DNA of 64,000 nt from Nonomuraea jiangxiensis (GCF_900099965.1 NZ_FNDJ01000031.1:62001-126000); one strand, 5' to 3'; shown: positions 48,638-57,732, numbered from the stretch's first letter. Notes: generated from the letters alone by a model not told the origin. A program made the numbers and translations.

Positions 48638-49228
48638 ATGGAGTGGTGTCAAGTGCGGACGAATCCCGAGCGGCGGCAGGCGCTGATCGACGCGGCCATC
48701 GAGTTGCTGGCCAGGGAGGGCGCGCGCGGCCTGACCTTCCGGGCCGTGGATGCCGAGGCGGGCGTGCCCACGGGCACGGCCTCCAACTATTTCGCCAACC
48801 GCGACGACCTGTTCACCCAGGTCGGCGGGCGCATCTACGAGCGGCTGCTGCCCGACGAGGCTACGATCGCGCGCACCCGGGAGGGCGTGCAGGACCAGGC
48901 CCGCTATGCCGAGCTCATGCACGAGGTGGTCGATCGGGTCTCCGCCTTCAACTCCGGCTACCTGGCCCTGCTGGAGCTCCGCCTGGAGTCCACCCGGCGC
49001 CCCGAACTGCGCGCCGTGCTGACCAAGCGCATCCGCGAGGACATCGACGCCAACATCGGCCACCACGCCGCCTCCGGCCTGCCCGGCGACTCGACCTCGG
49101 TGGTGCTCCTCTACCTCGCGCTCAACTGGCTCATCCTGGAGCGGCTGACGCTGCCCGACATCTTCACCGAGCAGGAGATCCACGACCTGGTGGACACCGC
49201 CGTACGGAGATCACTGGCCGAGGGCTGA
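48638..49228 (+). CDS. TetR-family transcriptional regulator
   Basis: 196 residues from the ATG at 48638. The HTH reads LIDAAIELLAREGARGLTFR then GVPTGTASNYFANRDDLFTQ, TetR type. It is divergent from the DHFR-like reductase and likely represses it via the 14-bp-period repeats. The 3' end overlaps the convergent serine hydrolase gene by 18 bp. Ligand unknown. Confidence 0.92.
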   Translation: MEWCQVRTNPERRQALIDAAIELLAREGARGLTFRAVDAEAGVPTGTASNYFANRDDLFTQVGGRIYERLLPDEATIARTREGVQDQARYAELMHEVVDRVSAFNSGYLALLELRLESTRRPELRAVLTKRIREDIDANIGHHAASGLPGDSTSVVLLYLALNWLILERLTLPDIFTEQEIHDLVDTAVRRSLAEG

Positions 49229-50614
49229 GCGCGGGGCGATCTTCGGGCTGGCACGCATGCTGACCAGCACGTACGGTGTGCCGCCGGGCAGCGTCGCGAA
49301 GATCACCGGCCAGAACTCCTCCCCGAACGGGATGCCCGAGGCGGCGAACACCGTGCCGGCCGCCGCCCGCGACACCGGCACCAGGTCGGCCTCCAGCGGC
49401 GGTGACAGGTGTCTCATGCCGTCGACGAACTCGTAACGCATGTGCCCAGCGCCGTCCGCGTCCTGGCTGATGGTGATGGCCACCCCCTCCCGCCGGTACG
49501 TCCCCGCCAGCGGCGCCAGGTCCACCTCGGGCGGGGACGGCGGCGGGGCGAAGGGCGGCGGCATGCGAACCCCGGCCAGTTCGTCCAGCAGCTCCCGGAA
49601 CAGGTCGGCGTACAGGCGGGAGACCGCGCCGCCGTTGGCCAGCAGGGCGACGGCCACGCCCGCGTGCGGGATCACGCGCAGGTAGGAGTGCTGGGAGACG
49701 GCGCTGCCGTCGTGGCCGAAGCCGAAGACCCCGTTCCAGTCGTGCAGGGTCCAGCCCAGGCCCCAGCCATCGGCCCAGAACGTCCACTTGTCCAGGCTGT
49801 CCGCCTGGCGGCGCCGCATGGCCGCGACGGCGTCGGCGGGCAGCACGCGGGCGCCGTCAGGAGCGAGCCCGCCGTCCAGGTGCATCTTGGCGAAGCGGAC
49901 GACGTCCCCCGCCGAGACGATGACCCTGCCGTACGGGCCCGCCGAGCGCGGCATCACGTCCCAGACCGGGGCCGGTTCGGGGTCCCGCTCGTTCAGGTGG
50001 CCCATGGCCGTGCGGAACCGCAGTGCTTCCTCCGGCAACGTCATCGAGTGCCGCAGCCCGAGCGGCTCGAACAGCCGCTCCTTCAGCGCCTGGTCCCAGG
50101 TCAGGCCGGTCAGCACCTCCACGATGCGGCCCAGCACCACGTAGCCGGAGCTGCCGTAGGACAGCGCCGTGCCTGGCGGGCAGTCCAGCGGCACGTTCCG
50201 CAGGGCCTGGACGTAGGTGGCCAGGCAGTCGTCTCCACGTCCGGAGTCGTAGGTGAAGTCACAGGTCATGCCGCCGGTGTGGGACAGCAGCTGCCGGATG
50301 GTGATGGCCCTGGTCGCGTCCGGGTCCGGGGTGGCGAACTCGGGCAGCACGCTCAGCACGGGCGCGTCCAGGTCCAGCTCGCCCGAGCCCACCAGTTGCA
50401 TCACCAGCGTGGCGGTGTAGACCTTGGCCAACGAGCCGGCCAGGAACAGCGAGTCGGTCGTGGCCGTCACACCCGTGCCACGGTGCAGCACGCCGCTCGC
50501 CAGCTCGTGAACCGTGCCGCCGGTCAGCACCGCCAGGGCCGCTCCCGGCACGTGGTGCGCGGTGCGCAGCTCGTCGAACCGGGCCTGCCAGCGGCCGGCA
50601 TCGAAAGATGTCAT
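49211..50614 (-). CDS. Cytoplasmic serine hydrolase, beta-lactamase (class C) family
   Basis: 467 residues from the ATG at 50614 (CGGAGG site upstream). No signal peptide: MTSFDAGRWQARFDELRTAH. Catalytic motifs: S-L-A-K in FLAGSLAKVYTATLVMQLVG; Y-G-S in ALSYGSSGYVVLGRI, where class C enzymes usually have Y-x-N; and FGHDGSAVSQHS as the third element. The C-terminal roughly 100 residues (PLAGTYRREGVAITISQDAD) look like the lipocalin-like domain of related esterases/peptidases. It probably hydrolyses an ester or amide. A divergent TetR gene with an extensive dyad lies immediately upstream. Confidence 0.87.
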   Translation of the reverse strand: MTSFDAGRWQARFDELRTAHHVPGAALAVLTGGTVHELASGVLHRGTGVTATTDSLFLAGSLAKVYTATLVMQLVGSGELDLDAPVLSVLPEFATPDPDATRAITIRQLLSHTGGMTCDFTYDSGRGDDCLATYVQALRNVPLDCPPGTALSYGSSGYVVLGRIVEVLTGLTWDQALKERLFEPLGLRHSMTLPEEALRFRTAMGHLNERDPEPAPVWDVMPRSAGPYGRVIVSAGDVVRFAKMHLDGGLAPDGARVLPADAVAAMRRRQADSLDKWTFWADGWGLGWTLHDWNGVFGFGHDGSAVSQHSYLRVIPHAGVAVALLANGGAVSRLYADLFRELLDELAGVRMPPPFAPPPSPPEVDLAPLAGTYRREGVAITISQDADGAGHMRYEFVDGMRHLSPPLEADLVPVSRAAAGTVFAASGIPFGEEFWPVIFATLPGGTPYVLVSMRASPKIAPRSALGQ

Positions 50615-50620
50615 GGAGAC

Positions 50621-50692
50621 CTCCGTACAGTGTGCGCTGTCCGCACACTGTACGGAGCGCCGCACGCTGTTCGCAAGGCGTACGCTGTGCGG
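50621..50692. promoter_or_regulatory. Extended palindromic TetR operator plus extra half-site
   Basis: Perfect 16-bp arms at 50621-50636 and 50642-50657 surround 5 bp, a 37-bp dyad built from CGTACAGTGTGCG and its complement. A related copy CGTACGCTGTGCGG lies at 50679-50692 and a weaker one near 50660. All are between the divergent hydrolase and TetR starts; the dyad abuts the hydrolase ribosome site. Confidence 0.75.
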
Positions 50693-50719
50693 AGGCGAGA
50701 TGCGAGACGAGGAGGGCGC

Positions 50720-51541
50720 ATGCCCGGCGACAACGAACCGTTCCCCTCGGTGTGGGCCCGTCCACGGCCCCGGCGGCGGGAGCAGCCGGCGCTGAGCCGC
50801 GAGCAGATCGTGGCCGCGGCGCTCGAACTGCTGGACACCGAGGGCATCGACGCCCTGAGCATGCGCAGGCTCGGCACCCGGCTCAACGCCGGCGCCACCT
50901 CCATGTACACGCACGTGGCCGGCAAGGAGGAACTGCTCGAACTGGTCGTGGACGAGGTCTACGGCGAGGTCGAGCCGCCGGTCGCGGGCGCGGGCTGGCG
51001 GGTGGCCGTCACCCGGTGCGCGCACGGCATGCGCTCGGCGTTCCTGCGCCATCCCTGGATCGGGTCCGTGCAGGGCGAAGCCGGGGTGGCCTACCTGGGG
51101 CCGAACGTGTTGCGGCTGTCGGAGGCCGTGCTCGCCGTGTTCGAGGAGGGCGGCTTCTCCCTGGAAGCGGCCGACCAGGCGCTGAACGTGGTCATGGCCT
51201 ACGTCATCGGCAGGTCGACCAGCGAGGCCGCGTGGCTGACCAAGCTGGCCCGCGGCGGCCAGGACGAGCAGGAATGGGCCGCCCGCCTGTGGCCCGCCGC
51301 CGAGCAGGCCGTGCGGGACTACCCGCGGCTCCGCAGGCTGTACGCGGCACAGCGCGGCCAGAACCTGCGCGGTGCCCGTGACCAGGAGTTCGACGACGGG
51401 CTCGCATGCGTCCTCGACGGCCTCGCGACACGCCTGAAGCCGAAGCCCGAGCCGAAGTCTGAGCCCGCGCCTGGGCCGAAGTCCGAGCCTGCGGGGCGGG
51501 TCGAGGAGGGCGGGGGTCTCGGCTCGGAGAGGGCGGGCTAG
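50720..51541 (+). CDS. TetR-family transcriptional regulator (TetR_C-type ligand domain)
   Basis: 273 residues, GAGGAGGG ribosome site. The HTH comes after a 25-residue basic lead: SREQIVAAALELLDTEGIDA, LSMRRLGTRLNAGATSMYTH, VAGKEELLELVVDEVYGEV, the tetracycline-repressor-like subgroup (A-T-S-x-Y-x-H-V). The C-terminus has a low-complexity tail of K-P-E-P repeats (LKPKPEPKSEPAPGPKSEPA), likely disordered. It probably controls the divergent serine hydrolase and itself via the dyad at 50621-50657, and may reach the nitrilase gene just downstream. Confidence 0.92.
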   Translation: MPGDNEPFPSVWARPRPRRREQPALSREQIVAAALELLDTEGIDALSMRRLGTRLNAGATSMYTHVAGKEELLELVVDEVYGEVEPPVAGAGWRVAVTRCAHGMRSAFLRHPWIGSVQGEAGVAYLGPNVLRLSEAVLAVFEEGGFSLEAADQALNVVMAYVIGRSTSEAAWLTKLARGGQDEQEWAARLWPAAEQAVRDYPRLRRLYAAQRGQNLRGARDQEFDDGLACVLDGLATRLKPKPEPKSEPAPGPKSEPAGRVEEGGGLGSERAG

Positions 51542-51624
51542 GGTCGAGCATGTCCGGTGACGCCTCGGACAAACCGGGCGTCTCCGGCTGTCTCGTCGGT
51601 CCCACTCAGAGAGGAGCCGCGGCC

Positions 51625-52578
51625 GTGACGGACCCGGACGCCGTGACAGCAGCCGTACCCGACCCCGCGGCCACGGCGGAAACCCGGCGGGTCGCCGTCG
51701 TGCAGGCCGCGCCCCGTCTGTTCGACCTGCCCGAGACCCTGCGCCGCTTCCGCGACCTCCTCGGCCGGGCAGCGGCGCGCGGGGCGCAGCTCGTGGTCTT
51801 TCCCGAGGCGTTCGTCGGCGGCTATCCCAAGGGCGCCACCTTCGGCGCGACCGTGGGCCGCCGCGACGACGAGGGACGGGCGCTGTTCGCCCGCTACCGC
51901 AGGTCCGCCGTCGTGATCCCCGGCGAGGCGTTCGAGGAGATCACCGCCGCGGTGGCCGCCCACCGGGTGCACGTGGTGGTCGGGGTGATCGAGCGTGACG
52001 GCGGCACCTTGTACTGCACGGCTCTGCTGCTCGCCCCCGACGGCACGCCGCTGGCCAAGCACCGCAAGCTGGTCCCCACCGGGACCGAGCGGGTGATCTG
52101 GGGACGCGGCGACGCCGGGGACGTCGTCGTCGCCGACAGCGACGTCGGCCGCGTCGGCATGGCGATCTGCTGGGAGAGCTACATGCCGCTCTACCGCACC
52201 GCCCTCTACCAGCGGAACGTGCAGATCTACTGCGCTCCCACGGTGGACGAGCGCGACGTGTGGACGTCGAGCATGCGCCACATCGCCGTCGAGGGCCGCT
52301 GCTTCGTGCTGTCGGCCAACCAGTACGCCACCCGCGCCGACTACCCGCCCGGCTTCTTCCCGCCCGGCTTCTTCACCTCCGACGACGACCACGACGTCAT
52401 CCGGGGAGGCAGCTGCATCGTGGACCCCTTCGGCAACCTGCTGGCGGGACCGTCGTTCGGCGGCCCCGACCTGCTCGTCGCCGACCTGGACCTCGGTCTG
52501 CTCGACGGCGCGTATCTCGACCTCGACGTCGTGGGCCACTACGCGCGGCCGGACCTCTTCTCCTTCCCCACCGGGTAG
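51625..52578 (+). CDS. Nitrilase-family C-N hydrolase
   Basis: 317 residues from the GTG at 51625 (GAGAGGAG 8 bp upstream); an ATG at 51550 would add 25 residues. The catalytic triad is visible: Glu61 (VVFPEAFVGG), Lys148 (AKHRKLVPT) and Cys182 (MAICWESYMP). C-W-E-x-x-M-P-L is the signature of true nitrilases rather than amidases. Such enzymes hydrolyse nitriles to acids and ammonia. The gene lies downstream of the TetR gene and may be in its regulon. The C-terminal tail after YLDLDVVGHYARPD is short. Confidence 0.92.
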   Translation: MTDPDAVTAAVPDPAATAETRRVAVVQAAPRLFDLPETLRRFRDLLGRAAARGAQLVVFPEAFVGGYPKGATFGATVGRRDDEGRALFARYRRSAVVIPGEAFEEITAAVAAHRVHVVVGVIERDGGTLYCTALLLAPDGTPLAKHRKLVPTGTERVIWGRGDAGDVVVADSDVGRVGMAICWESYMPLYRTALYQRNVQIYCAPTVDERDVWTSSMRHIAVEGRCFVLSANQYATRADYPPGFFPPGFFTSDDDHDVIRGGSCIVDPFGNLLAGPSFGGPDLLVADLDLGLLDGAYLDLDVVGHYARPDLFSFPTG

Positions 52579-52584
52579 AGCGGG

Positions 52585-55548
52585 TCAGCCGAGCTGGTCA
52601 CGCAGCCGCGCGCACTCGCGTACGAACCGGCTGCGGCCCCCGCTCGCCGCGTACGCCGTCACCTGCGGGATCGCGCCGCGGGCCGCCGCCCAGGTGGCCG
52701 TGTCCGCCGCGAGCGCCATCGCCTCGGTGTGCACGACCGCCGGCCGCTCGCCGGGGCCGGGCAGCAAGGTGGGCAGCAGGGTCGTGAGGAGCCGCCAGAC
52801 GGCCGCGTACGCGCCCTGCCGCGCCGCCTCCGTCAGCACCCGCACCACCGCCCGCTCCTCGAACCGGGGCGTACGCCGGAGCAGCAGCGCGACCTGTTCA
52901 CCCACCGCCTCGGCCGGTAGGTCGCCCCTGGCCGCCATCCGCAGCAGCAGCGGCGGCGCCTCCGGGTGCCCGGCGGCCACGAAGTAGGCCAGGGTGAGGG
53001 CCATCGCCTCTCCCGTGGGCCCGTCCGCGTCGGCCAGCGCCCGTACGAACACCGACGCGATCGTCGGGTGGAGCAGGAACGGCAGGTAGTTGACCGCCAC
53101 GACCTCCCGATGCGACGGCAGCACCGCCGGCCACCAGCCGGTCTCGGCGCCGTGGTCGTCCCAGCTCCAGCGCGAGGGCTCGCGCAGCAGCTCGTCGAGC
53201 AGGTCGTGGCCGGTCGGTTCGGCGCGCAGCCGCGGCACGAGCCGGATCTCCCACGGCCGGTGGTCCGGCTCGTGCTCGTCGAAGTACCGGTCGCTGGCGC
53301 CCTCCAGGTAGCCCCACCGCAGGCCCGTGTCCGGGTCGGGCAGCCCCTCCCCCGCCAGCCAGGCGGCGGCGGTCGCGGCGGCCGGCGAGCAGACGTGCGC
53401 GGCCCTTCCGGCCGCGTCGGGGTGGCGTCCCCTGGGCACCCGGAGCAGGGCCTGCGCCAGGTCGGCGGGCAGCGGCTCGGCGCCCGCCGCCGCGCACTCC
53501 GCCAGCCGGTCCACCAGCACGTCCGGGTCGAGGTGGCCGGTCGTGAGCGTGGGCGTGGCCAGCAGCACGGGCGGCAGCGTCCCCGCCCGCAGCGCCACGT
53601 AGACCTCGCTGAGCCGGTGCAGCACGAACAGGTGCGGCGGCGAGACCTGCGACGGCTGCGGCAGGCGGCGTGCGCGGCGCGACTCCACCGCCGGGTCGGG
53701 CGGCGCGGGCTTCATGAACGGCGGCCGGGACCCGGCGTAGGCGATCCCGATGCGGAAGCCGCGCGGCTCGCCGGGCGCCGGCGGCGGAACGCGCAGCCCG
53801 TCGCGCATGGCCGCGACGCGCTCCTTGGACACGCCGATCCCCAGCAGCTGCTCGAAGATCTCCTCGCGGACGTGCTCGGGCCAGCGCCCGAACGCCCGCT
53901 CCGGCTCCCCCTGCTCCTCCTGCTCCGCGTCCTCCTCCTCGTCCTCGGTGTCCGGTGCGAGCCGGACACGCACCTGGAAGCTCGCCCCCGCCCACGGGTC
54001 GAAGGGCTCGGGCTCGGCCGGCCCGGGGTCGGTGCCGGGCGCCAGCACCTCCTGCGCCAGGGCGGTGAACCAGGACCGGGTGTCGACCCAGCTCTCGCGC
54101 TGGAACAGGTAGGAGTTGTCACCTCCGTAGTCAGGGGCCAGCGTCCGCCGCATCCCCTCCCGGTCGCCGGCCGCCTGCCGCACGAACGCGGCCAGCCACC
54201 GCTCGTAGTCTGGCCACTGGTACATGTTCCACGGCAGGTGCAGGGTGGGCTCGGGGAACGGCTCGGGCTCGGAGGGCGCGGGCAGCGGCGGCGGGGTGAA
54301 CACCTCGTGCCGCTCCTGGGCCGCCACCTCCCCGCCGTACACGGCCGCCACCCGCGCGCCGAGCGCCGGCGGGAGCATCGGCACGGCCTCGGCGACGGCC
54401 TGCCCGCCCGGGGCGAAGGCGGCGGCGTGCTTGAGCGCGATCCTGGCCGCCCGCCCCTGGACCTCGTAGGAGGCGTGCCCGAACGCGGCGGCCAGCGCGG
54501 GCGCCAGCTCGGCGGCGTACGGCAGCTCCCGCTCCAGCCAGCGCAGGCCCTCCAGGGCGAGCTTGGCCTCGGGGCGGAAGGCCAGCGCGCCGATCGCCTC
54601 GATGATCTCGGCTTCCTCGTGCGGACCGCCGTGCCTCACCTGGGCGAGCGCCAGCTCGGCGACCGTGCCGGGGGTGGCGGGCAGCAGCCGCAGGTAGTCG
54701 CGGACCCGGGCGGCGGCCTCCTGCGGCGTAGGGTCGAGCATCCGGTGCAGCCGGACGAAGAAGCGCAGGTCCATCGCGTCCCCGCCGCGCAGGAAGCGGC
54801 GCAGGCAGCCGTCCAGCAGCTCCGCGCGCGACACCCGGCCGGTCGCCTGCAACCGCCGGAGCAGGGACAGCCAGGGGGTGGGAACGGGCTCCAGGCGCTC
54901 CTCGCGCAGCACGCGGCCGGCGCCCTCGGCCTCGAAGATCCGCGGCAGCAGCGGGCCGATCAACGGGTCGCCGGCGGCCGGCCGGGTGCGCAGCCAGGCG
55001 ATCACGAGCGGGTCGTGCTCGGGCGGCGGGGCGCCGCAGGCCCGCAGCAGCGCCAGCGCGAGCGGGGCGGTGTCGCGGTCGCCGGCCGCGCGGACCTTCC
55101 CGGCCAGCCGGACGGCCACCTCGGCCTGCCAGCCGGCCGGGCGCGCGGTCAGCACCCGGATCACCTCCTCCACCCTGGCCGGGCGGCGGCCGGTGAACTC
55201 GCGCCGGGTCAGCCAGGCGACCGTGGCGGCGGGACCGGCCAGCACCCCGGCACCGGCGATCCGCAGCGCCTCCCCGTGCCCGTCGACGTCATCCCCCTCC
55301 TCGTCCCACGGCCCAGGGCCGTCCCCTTCCTCATCCCACCCGCCGTCCCATTCGTCCTCCTCGCCCAGGCCGGACGACCAGAGCTCCGCCCTGCGGCGGT
55401 CGGCGGCCTCGCGCAGTTCCGCGCGCAGGTCGGGCAGGCGCCGGGCGACCTCGGTGCGCTCGGGGCCGGACAGGGCGATCACGAGGTCGGCCAGCCCGCG
55501 GGCGTCGCGGGCGGTGATGCGGTCGCGGACCCGCTCCCAGGCCGTCAT
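52585..55548 (-). CDS. Large DUF6493-like cytoplasmic protein
   Basis: 987 residues from the ATG at 55548 (GGAGG site). No signal or membrane segment. A helical-repeat N-terminal half (many L-x-x-x-L-R and A-A-x-A-L-R motifs) is preceded by an acidic insert (GEEDEWDGGWDEEGDGPGPW). A second acidic stretch lies mid-protein (PDTEDEEEDAEQEEQGEPER). The C-terminal part contains repeated L-R-R-T-P/AARG segments. The overall layout recalls actinobacterial DUF6493 proteins, which often neighbour SWIM-zinc-finger and AAA genes; neither is seen here. Function unknown, possibly a scaffold. Confidence 0.7.
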   Translation of the reverse strand: MTAWERVRDRITARDARGLADLVIALSGPERTEVARRLPDLRAELREAADRRRAELWSSGLGEEDEWDGGWDEEGDGPGPWDEEGDDVDGHGEALRIAGAGVLAGPAATVAWLTRREFTGRRPARVEEVIRVLTARPAGWQAEVAVRLAGKVRAAGDRDTAPLALALLRACGAPPPEHDPLVIAWLRTRPAAGDPLIGPLLPRIFEAEGAGRVLREERLEPVPTPWLSLLRRLQATGRVSRAELLDGCLRRFLRGGDAMDLRFFVRLHRMLDPTPQEAAARVRDYLRLLPATPGTVAELALAQVRHGGPHEEAEIIEAIGALAFRPEAKLALEGLRWLERELPYAAELAPALAAAFGHASYEVQGRAARIALKHAAAFAPGGQAVAEAVPMLPPALGARVAAVYGGEVAAQERHEVFTPPPLPAPSEPEPFPEPTLHLPWNMYQWPDYERWLAAFVRQAAGDREGMRRTLAPDYGGDNSYLFQRESWVDTRSWFTALAQEVLAPGTDPGPAEPEPFDPWAGASFQVRVRLAPDTEDEEEDAEQEEQGEPERAFGRWPEHVREEIFEQLLGIGVSKERVAAMRDGLRVPPPAPGEPRGFRIGIAYAGSRPPFMKPAPPDPAVESRRARRLPQPSQVSPPHLFVLHRLSEVYVALRAGTLPPVLLATPTLTTGHLDPDVLVDRLAECAAAGAEPLPADLAQALLRVPRGRHPDAAGRAAHVCSPAAATAAAWLAGEGLPDPDTGLRWGYLEGASDRYFDEHEPDHRPWEIRLVPRLRAEPTGHDLLDELLREPSRWSWDDHGAETGWWPAVLPSHREVVAVNYLPFLLHPTIASVFVRALADADGPTGEAMALTLAYFVAAGHPEAPPLLLRMAARGDLPAEAVGEQVALLLRRTPRFEERAVVRVLTEAARQGAYAAVWRLLTTLLPTLLPGPGERPAVVHTEAMALAADTATWAAARGAIPQVTAYAASGGRSRFVRECARLRDQLG

Positions 55549-55705
55549 GCGGCCGCCTCCGCGGCATCGGAAGTAGCTGAACACGTCATGCGTGGCACCT
55601 TAGAGATCATCTCCGACAATCCATCGGGTGCCAGGCGTCGGTTCTCAGCCATGGGCCCCAACCGTTTGTAGTGTTATAGTCAAAAGCAAACAGTTGGAGG
55701 GTGCC

Positions 55706-56689
55706 GTGATCGGTTCCACGAGTTCGACTGACTTTGCCGCGGCGGGGCGGATCCGCCGGCTGGTCCTGACGGCGGCGGGCCCGGTGGCGCTCGTGGCCCT
55801 GTCCCTCACCCTGATCGCGATCCTCGCCGGCGGCCTGCCCCAGCGCATCCACCTGGTGAGCGGCGCCATCCACACCGAGGCCGTGGGCAGCCGGCCGGTC
55901 TGGTCCTCCCAGCCGCTCTACGGCACGGCGGTGTGGCTGGAAGGGCTGTTGATCTTCACCTTCCTGCGGTCCTGGCGAGTGCCCTCAGTCCAGCGCGTGC
56001 TGGTGGCCCTGAGCTTCGTCCTCGGTCTGGCGGTCCCGGTGACGGGGGTGCTGTCCGTGCTGGAGAAGGGTGACCTGTTGAAGGGCGCGCTCTGGCCGGG
56101 GTGGCGGGTGGCGGAGATCGTCGCCGTGCTGGTGGCGGCCTGCCTGGGGTGGCTGGCGGCCGGGCGGCTGCCCAGGGCCGCCGAGGTGACGGCGGCGCCG
56201 CCGTCGCAGGCGCCCGCCCTGCCGCTCGGGCCGTTCCAGCGGGTCATGTTCGTGACGTATATGTGGTCCTGGCGCAGGTTACTGATCGCCGGGATGCTGG
56301 CGGCCCTGACGGCCTGGGTCATGAGCGACGGCGGCAACGGCTGGCTGGCACCCGGCGCGTGCGGGCTGCTGACGCTATACGAGGCGGCGCAGGTGAGCAC
56401 CCGGCTGCAGATCGACGCCTCGGGCATCACGGTGACGCCCCGGTGGGTGCCCGCCCTGGCGCGGCGGATCCCGTACGGTATGGTGCGCTTCGCCGAGGTG
56501 AGGAGCGAGCCCCCGCGCCAGGCCGACGACCGGGCCGACGGGTGGCGCATGGTCAGCGGGAAGGGGCCGGTGCTCGCGGTCTCGCTGGCCGACGACCGGT
56601 GGTTCCTCTACTCCACCAAGGAGGCGGAGACCGCCGCGGCGCTGGTCAACGGCTGGCTCAACCGGGAAAGACGGGCGGAGATGGCATAG
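55706..56689 (+). CDS. DUF1648-like membrane protein
   Basis: 327 residues from the GTG at 55706 (GGAGGG site). Helices: LVLTAAGPVALVALSLTLIA, LYGTAVWLEGLLIFTFLRSW, RVLVALSFVLGLAVPVTGVL, a further pair around VAEIVAVLVAACLGWLAAGR, then LLIAGMLAALTAWV. A soluble C-terminal PH-like domain follows (LQIDASGITVTPRWVPALAR ... WFLYSTKEAETAAALVNGWL). The pattern fits DUF1648-containing membrane proteins that pair with YtrA-type GntR regulators. The stop overlaps the GntR start by one base. TATAGT (55675-55680) is a likely -10. Confidence 0.8.
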   Translation: MIGSTSSTDFAAAGRIRRLVLTAAGPVALVALSLTLIAILAGGLPQRIHLVSGAIHTEAVGSRPVWSSQPLYGTAVWLEGLLIFTFLRSWRVPSVQRVLVALSFVLGLAVPVTGVLSVLEKGDLLKGALWPGWRVAEIVAVLVAACLGWLAAGRLPRAAEVTAAPPSQAPALPLGPFQRVMFVTYMWSWRRLLIAGMLAALTAWVMSDGGNGWLAPGACGLLTLYEAAQVSTRLQIDASGITVTPRWVPALARRIPYGMVRFAEVRSEPPRQADDRADGWRMVSGKGPVLAVSLADDRWFLYSTKEAETAAALVNGWLNRERRAEMA

Positions 56690-57054
56690 TGCTGATCACG
56701 GTTGACTCCTCCTCGGCGCAGCCGCTGGCCGACCAGGTGGCCAACTCCGTACGGGCCGCCCTGGCGGGCGGGCAGGCCGCGCCCGGCGACCGGCTCCCCT
56801 CGGCGCGCAACGTGGCCGCCACCCTCGGCATCAACCTGCACACGGTGCTCCGCGGCTACCAGCAGCTACGCGACGAGGGGCTGGTCGAGCTGCGCCGGGG
56901 GCGGACCGCCGTCATCACCGGCACGGCCGACCAGGTACGCCTCCAGCTCACGGCGGCGGCCGAGGAGTTCGCCAGAGCCGCCCTGCACGCCGGGGCCACC
57001 GACGAGGAGGCCCTCGACGCGGCCCGGCAGGCGCTCGCCAACCTACGGGAGTGA
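56689..57054 (+). CDS. GntR-family regulator, YtrA subfamily
   Basis: 121 residues with a GTG start overlapping the membrane-protein stop (TAGTG). PLADQVANSVRAALAGGQAA then PGDRLPSARNVAATLGINLH, TVLRGYQQLRDEGLVELRRG is the GntR winged helix; the short C-terminal helix pair (about 50 residues) without a sugar/acid-binding domain is the YtrA hallmark. Such regulators usually control the membrane operon in which they lie, here the preceding DUF1648-like gene, probably by autoregulation. Confidence 0.92.
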   Translation: MLITVDSSSAQPLADQVANSVRAALAGGQAAPGDRLPSARNVAATLGINLHTVLRGYQQLRDEGLVELRRGRTAVITGTADQVRLQLTAAAEEFARAALHAGATDEEALDAARQALANLRE

Positions 57055-57083
57055 ACCAACTCCGGCGAGGTTGCGAAAATAAG

Positions 57084-57095
57084 TAGATCGGTCTA
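57084..57095. promoter_or_regulatory. TetR operator TAGATCGGTCTA
   Basis: A 12-bp near-perfect dyad 10 bp before the TetR start. The exact reverse complement recurs at 57709-57720 upstream of the next gene. It resembles the T-A-G-A-C-C-x-x-T-C-T-A box known for NemR-type regulators. Confidence 0.75.
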
Positions 57096-57105
57096 TTTTA
57101 AATGC

Positions 57106-57663
57106 ATGGGAAAGAAAGGGACCGAGACACGGGTCCGCATCCTGGAGGCGACGCAGGAGCTGGTCGAGACCGCGGGATACGCCGGCGCCGGGCTCAATCA
57201 GGTGATCGCGGCCAGCGGCGCGCCCCGCGGCTCGCTCTATTTCCACTTCCCCGACGGCAAGGACCAGCTCATCGGCGAGTCGATCCGGCGCGCCGGGCAG
57301 GCGATCGACGCCGCCGTCGAGGAGCTGGCCGCGTCGGGCGCGTCGGCGGCGGAGTTCGTCGAAGGGGTGCTGCGGCTGCTGGGCGACCGGCTGGAGGAGT
57401 CGGGCTGGCGCAAGGGATGCCCGGTGGCCACCGTGGCGCTGGAGATGGCCGCCGCCAGCGAGCCGCTGCAGCAGGCCTGCTCGGACGTCTACGCCTCATG
57501 GGAGGCCGCGTTGCGCAGACGGCTCGGCGGGCGTCCGGACGCCGACGACCTCGCGGTCACGATCCTGGCCCTGATCGAGGGGGCGCTTCTGCTGGCCAAG
57601 GCGCACCGCAGCAGAGAGCCGCTTGATCGCGTCTCCGGCCGGCTCGCCGCGCTGCTGAGCTGA
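57106..57663 (+). CDS. TetR-family regulator (LmrA/YxaF-like)
   Basis: 185 residues. RVRILEATQELVETAGYAGA, LNQVIAASGAPRGSLYFHFP, DGKDQLIGESI: the G-A-P-R-G-S-L-Y-x-H-F-P core is typical of the LmrA/YxaF branch, which responds to drugs, flavonoids or electrophiles. CPVATVALEMAAASEPLQQA is the conserved Cys-bearing segment of the ligand domain. Identical operators on both sides of the gene predict control of itself and of the SDR-hydrolase fusion downstream. A classic T-tract terminator follows, so that fusion is a separate transcript. Confidence 0.93.
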   Translation: MGKKGTETRVRILEATQELVETAGYAGAGLNQVIAASGAPRGSLYFHFPDGKDQLIGESIRRAGQAIDAAVEELAASGASAAEFVEGVLRLLGDRLEESGWRKGCPVATVALEMAAASEPLQQACSDVYASWEAALRRRLGGRPDADDLAVTILALIEGALLLAKAHRSREPLDRVSGRLAALLS

Positions 57664-57666
57664 CCC

Positions 57667-57694
57667 AGCCCGCCGCACAGGCGGGCTCTCTTTT
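57667..57694 (+). terminator. Rho-independent terminator
   Basis: 8-bp stem AGCCCGCC / GGCGGGCT with 5-nt loop (57667-57687) followed by CTCTTTT, right after the TetR stop. Confidence 0.85.
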
Positions 57695-57708
57695 GCCCGA
57701 AAAATATG

Positions 57709-57720
57709 TAGACCGATCTA
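57709..57720. promoter_or_regulatory. TetR operator TAGACCGATCTA
   Basis: Exact reverse complement of the 57084-57095 site, placed 12 bp before the SDR-hydrolase start and beside an AT-rich promoter-like AAAATATG. Implies direct repression of the fusion gene by the upstream TetR. Confidence 0.75.
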
Positions 57721-57732
57721 TTAAGGAGTCTC

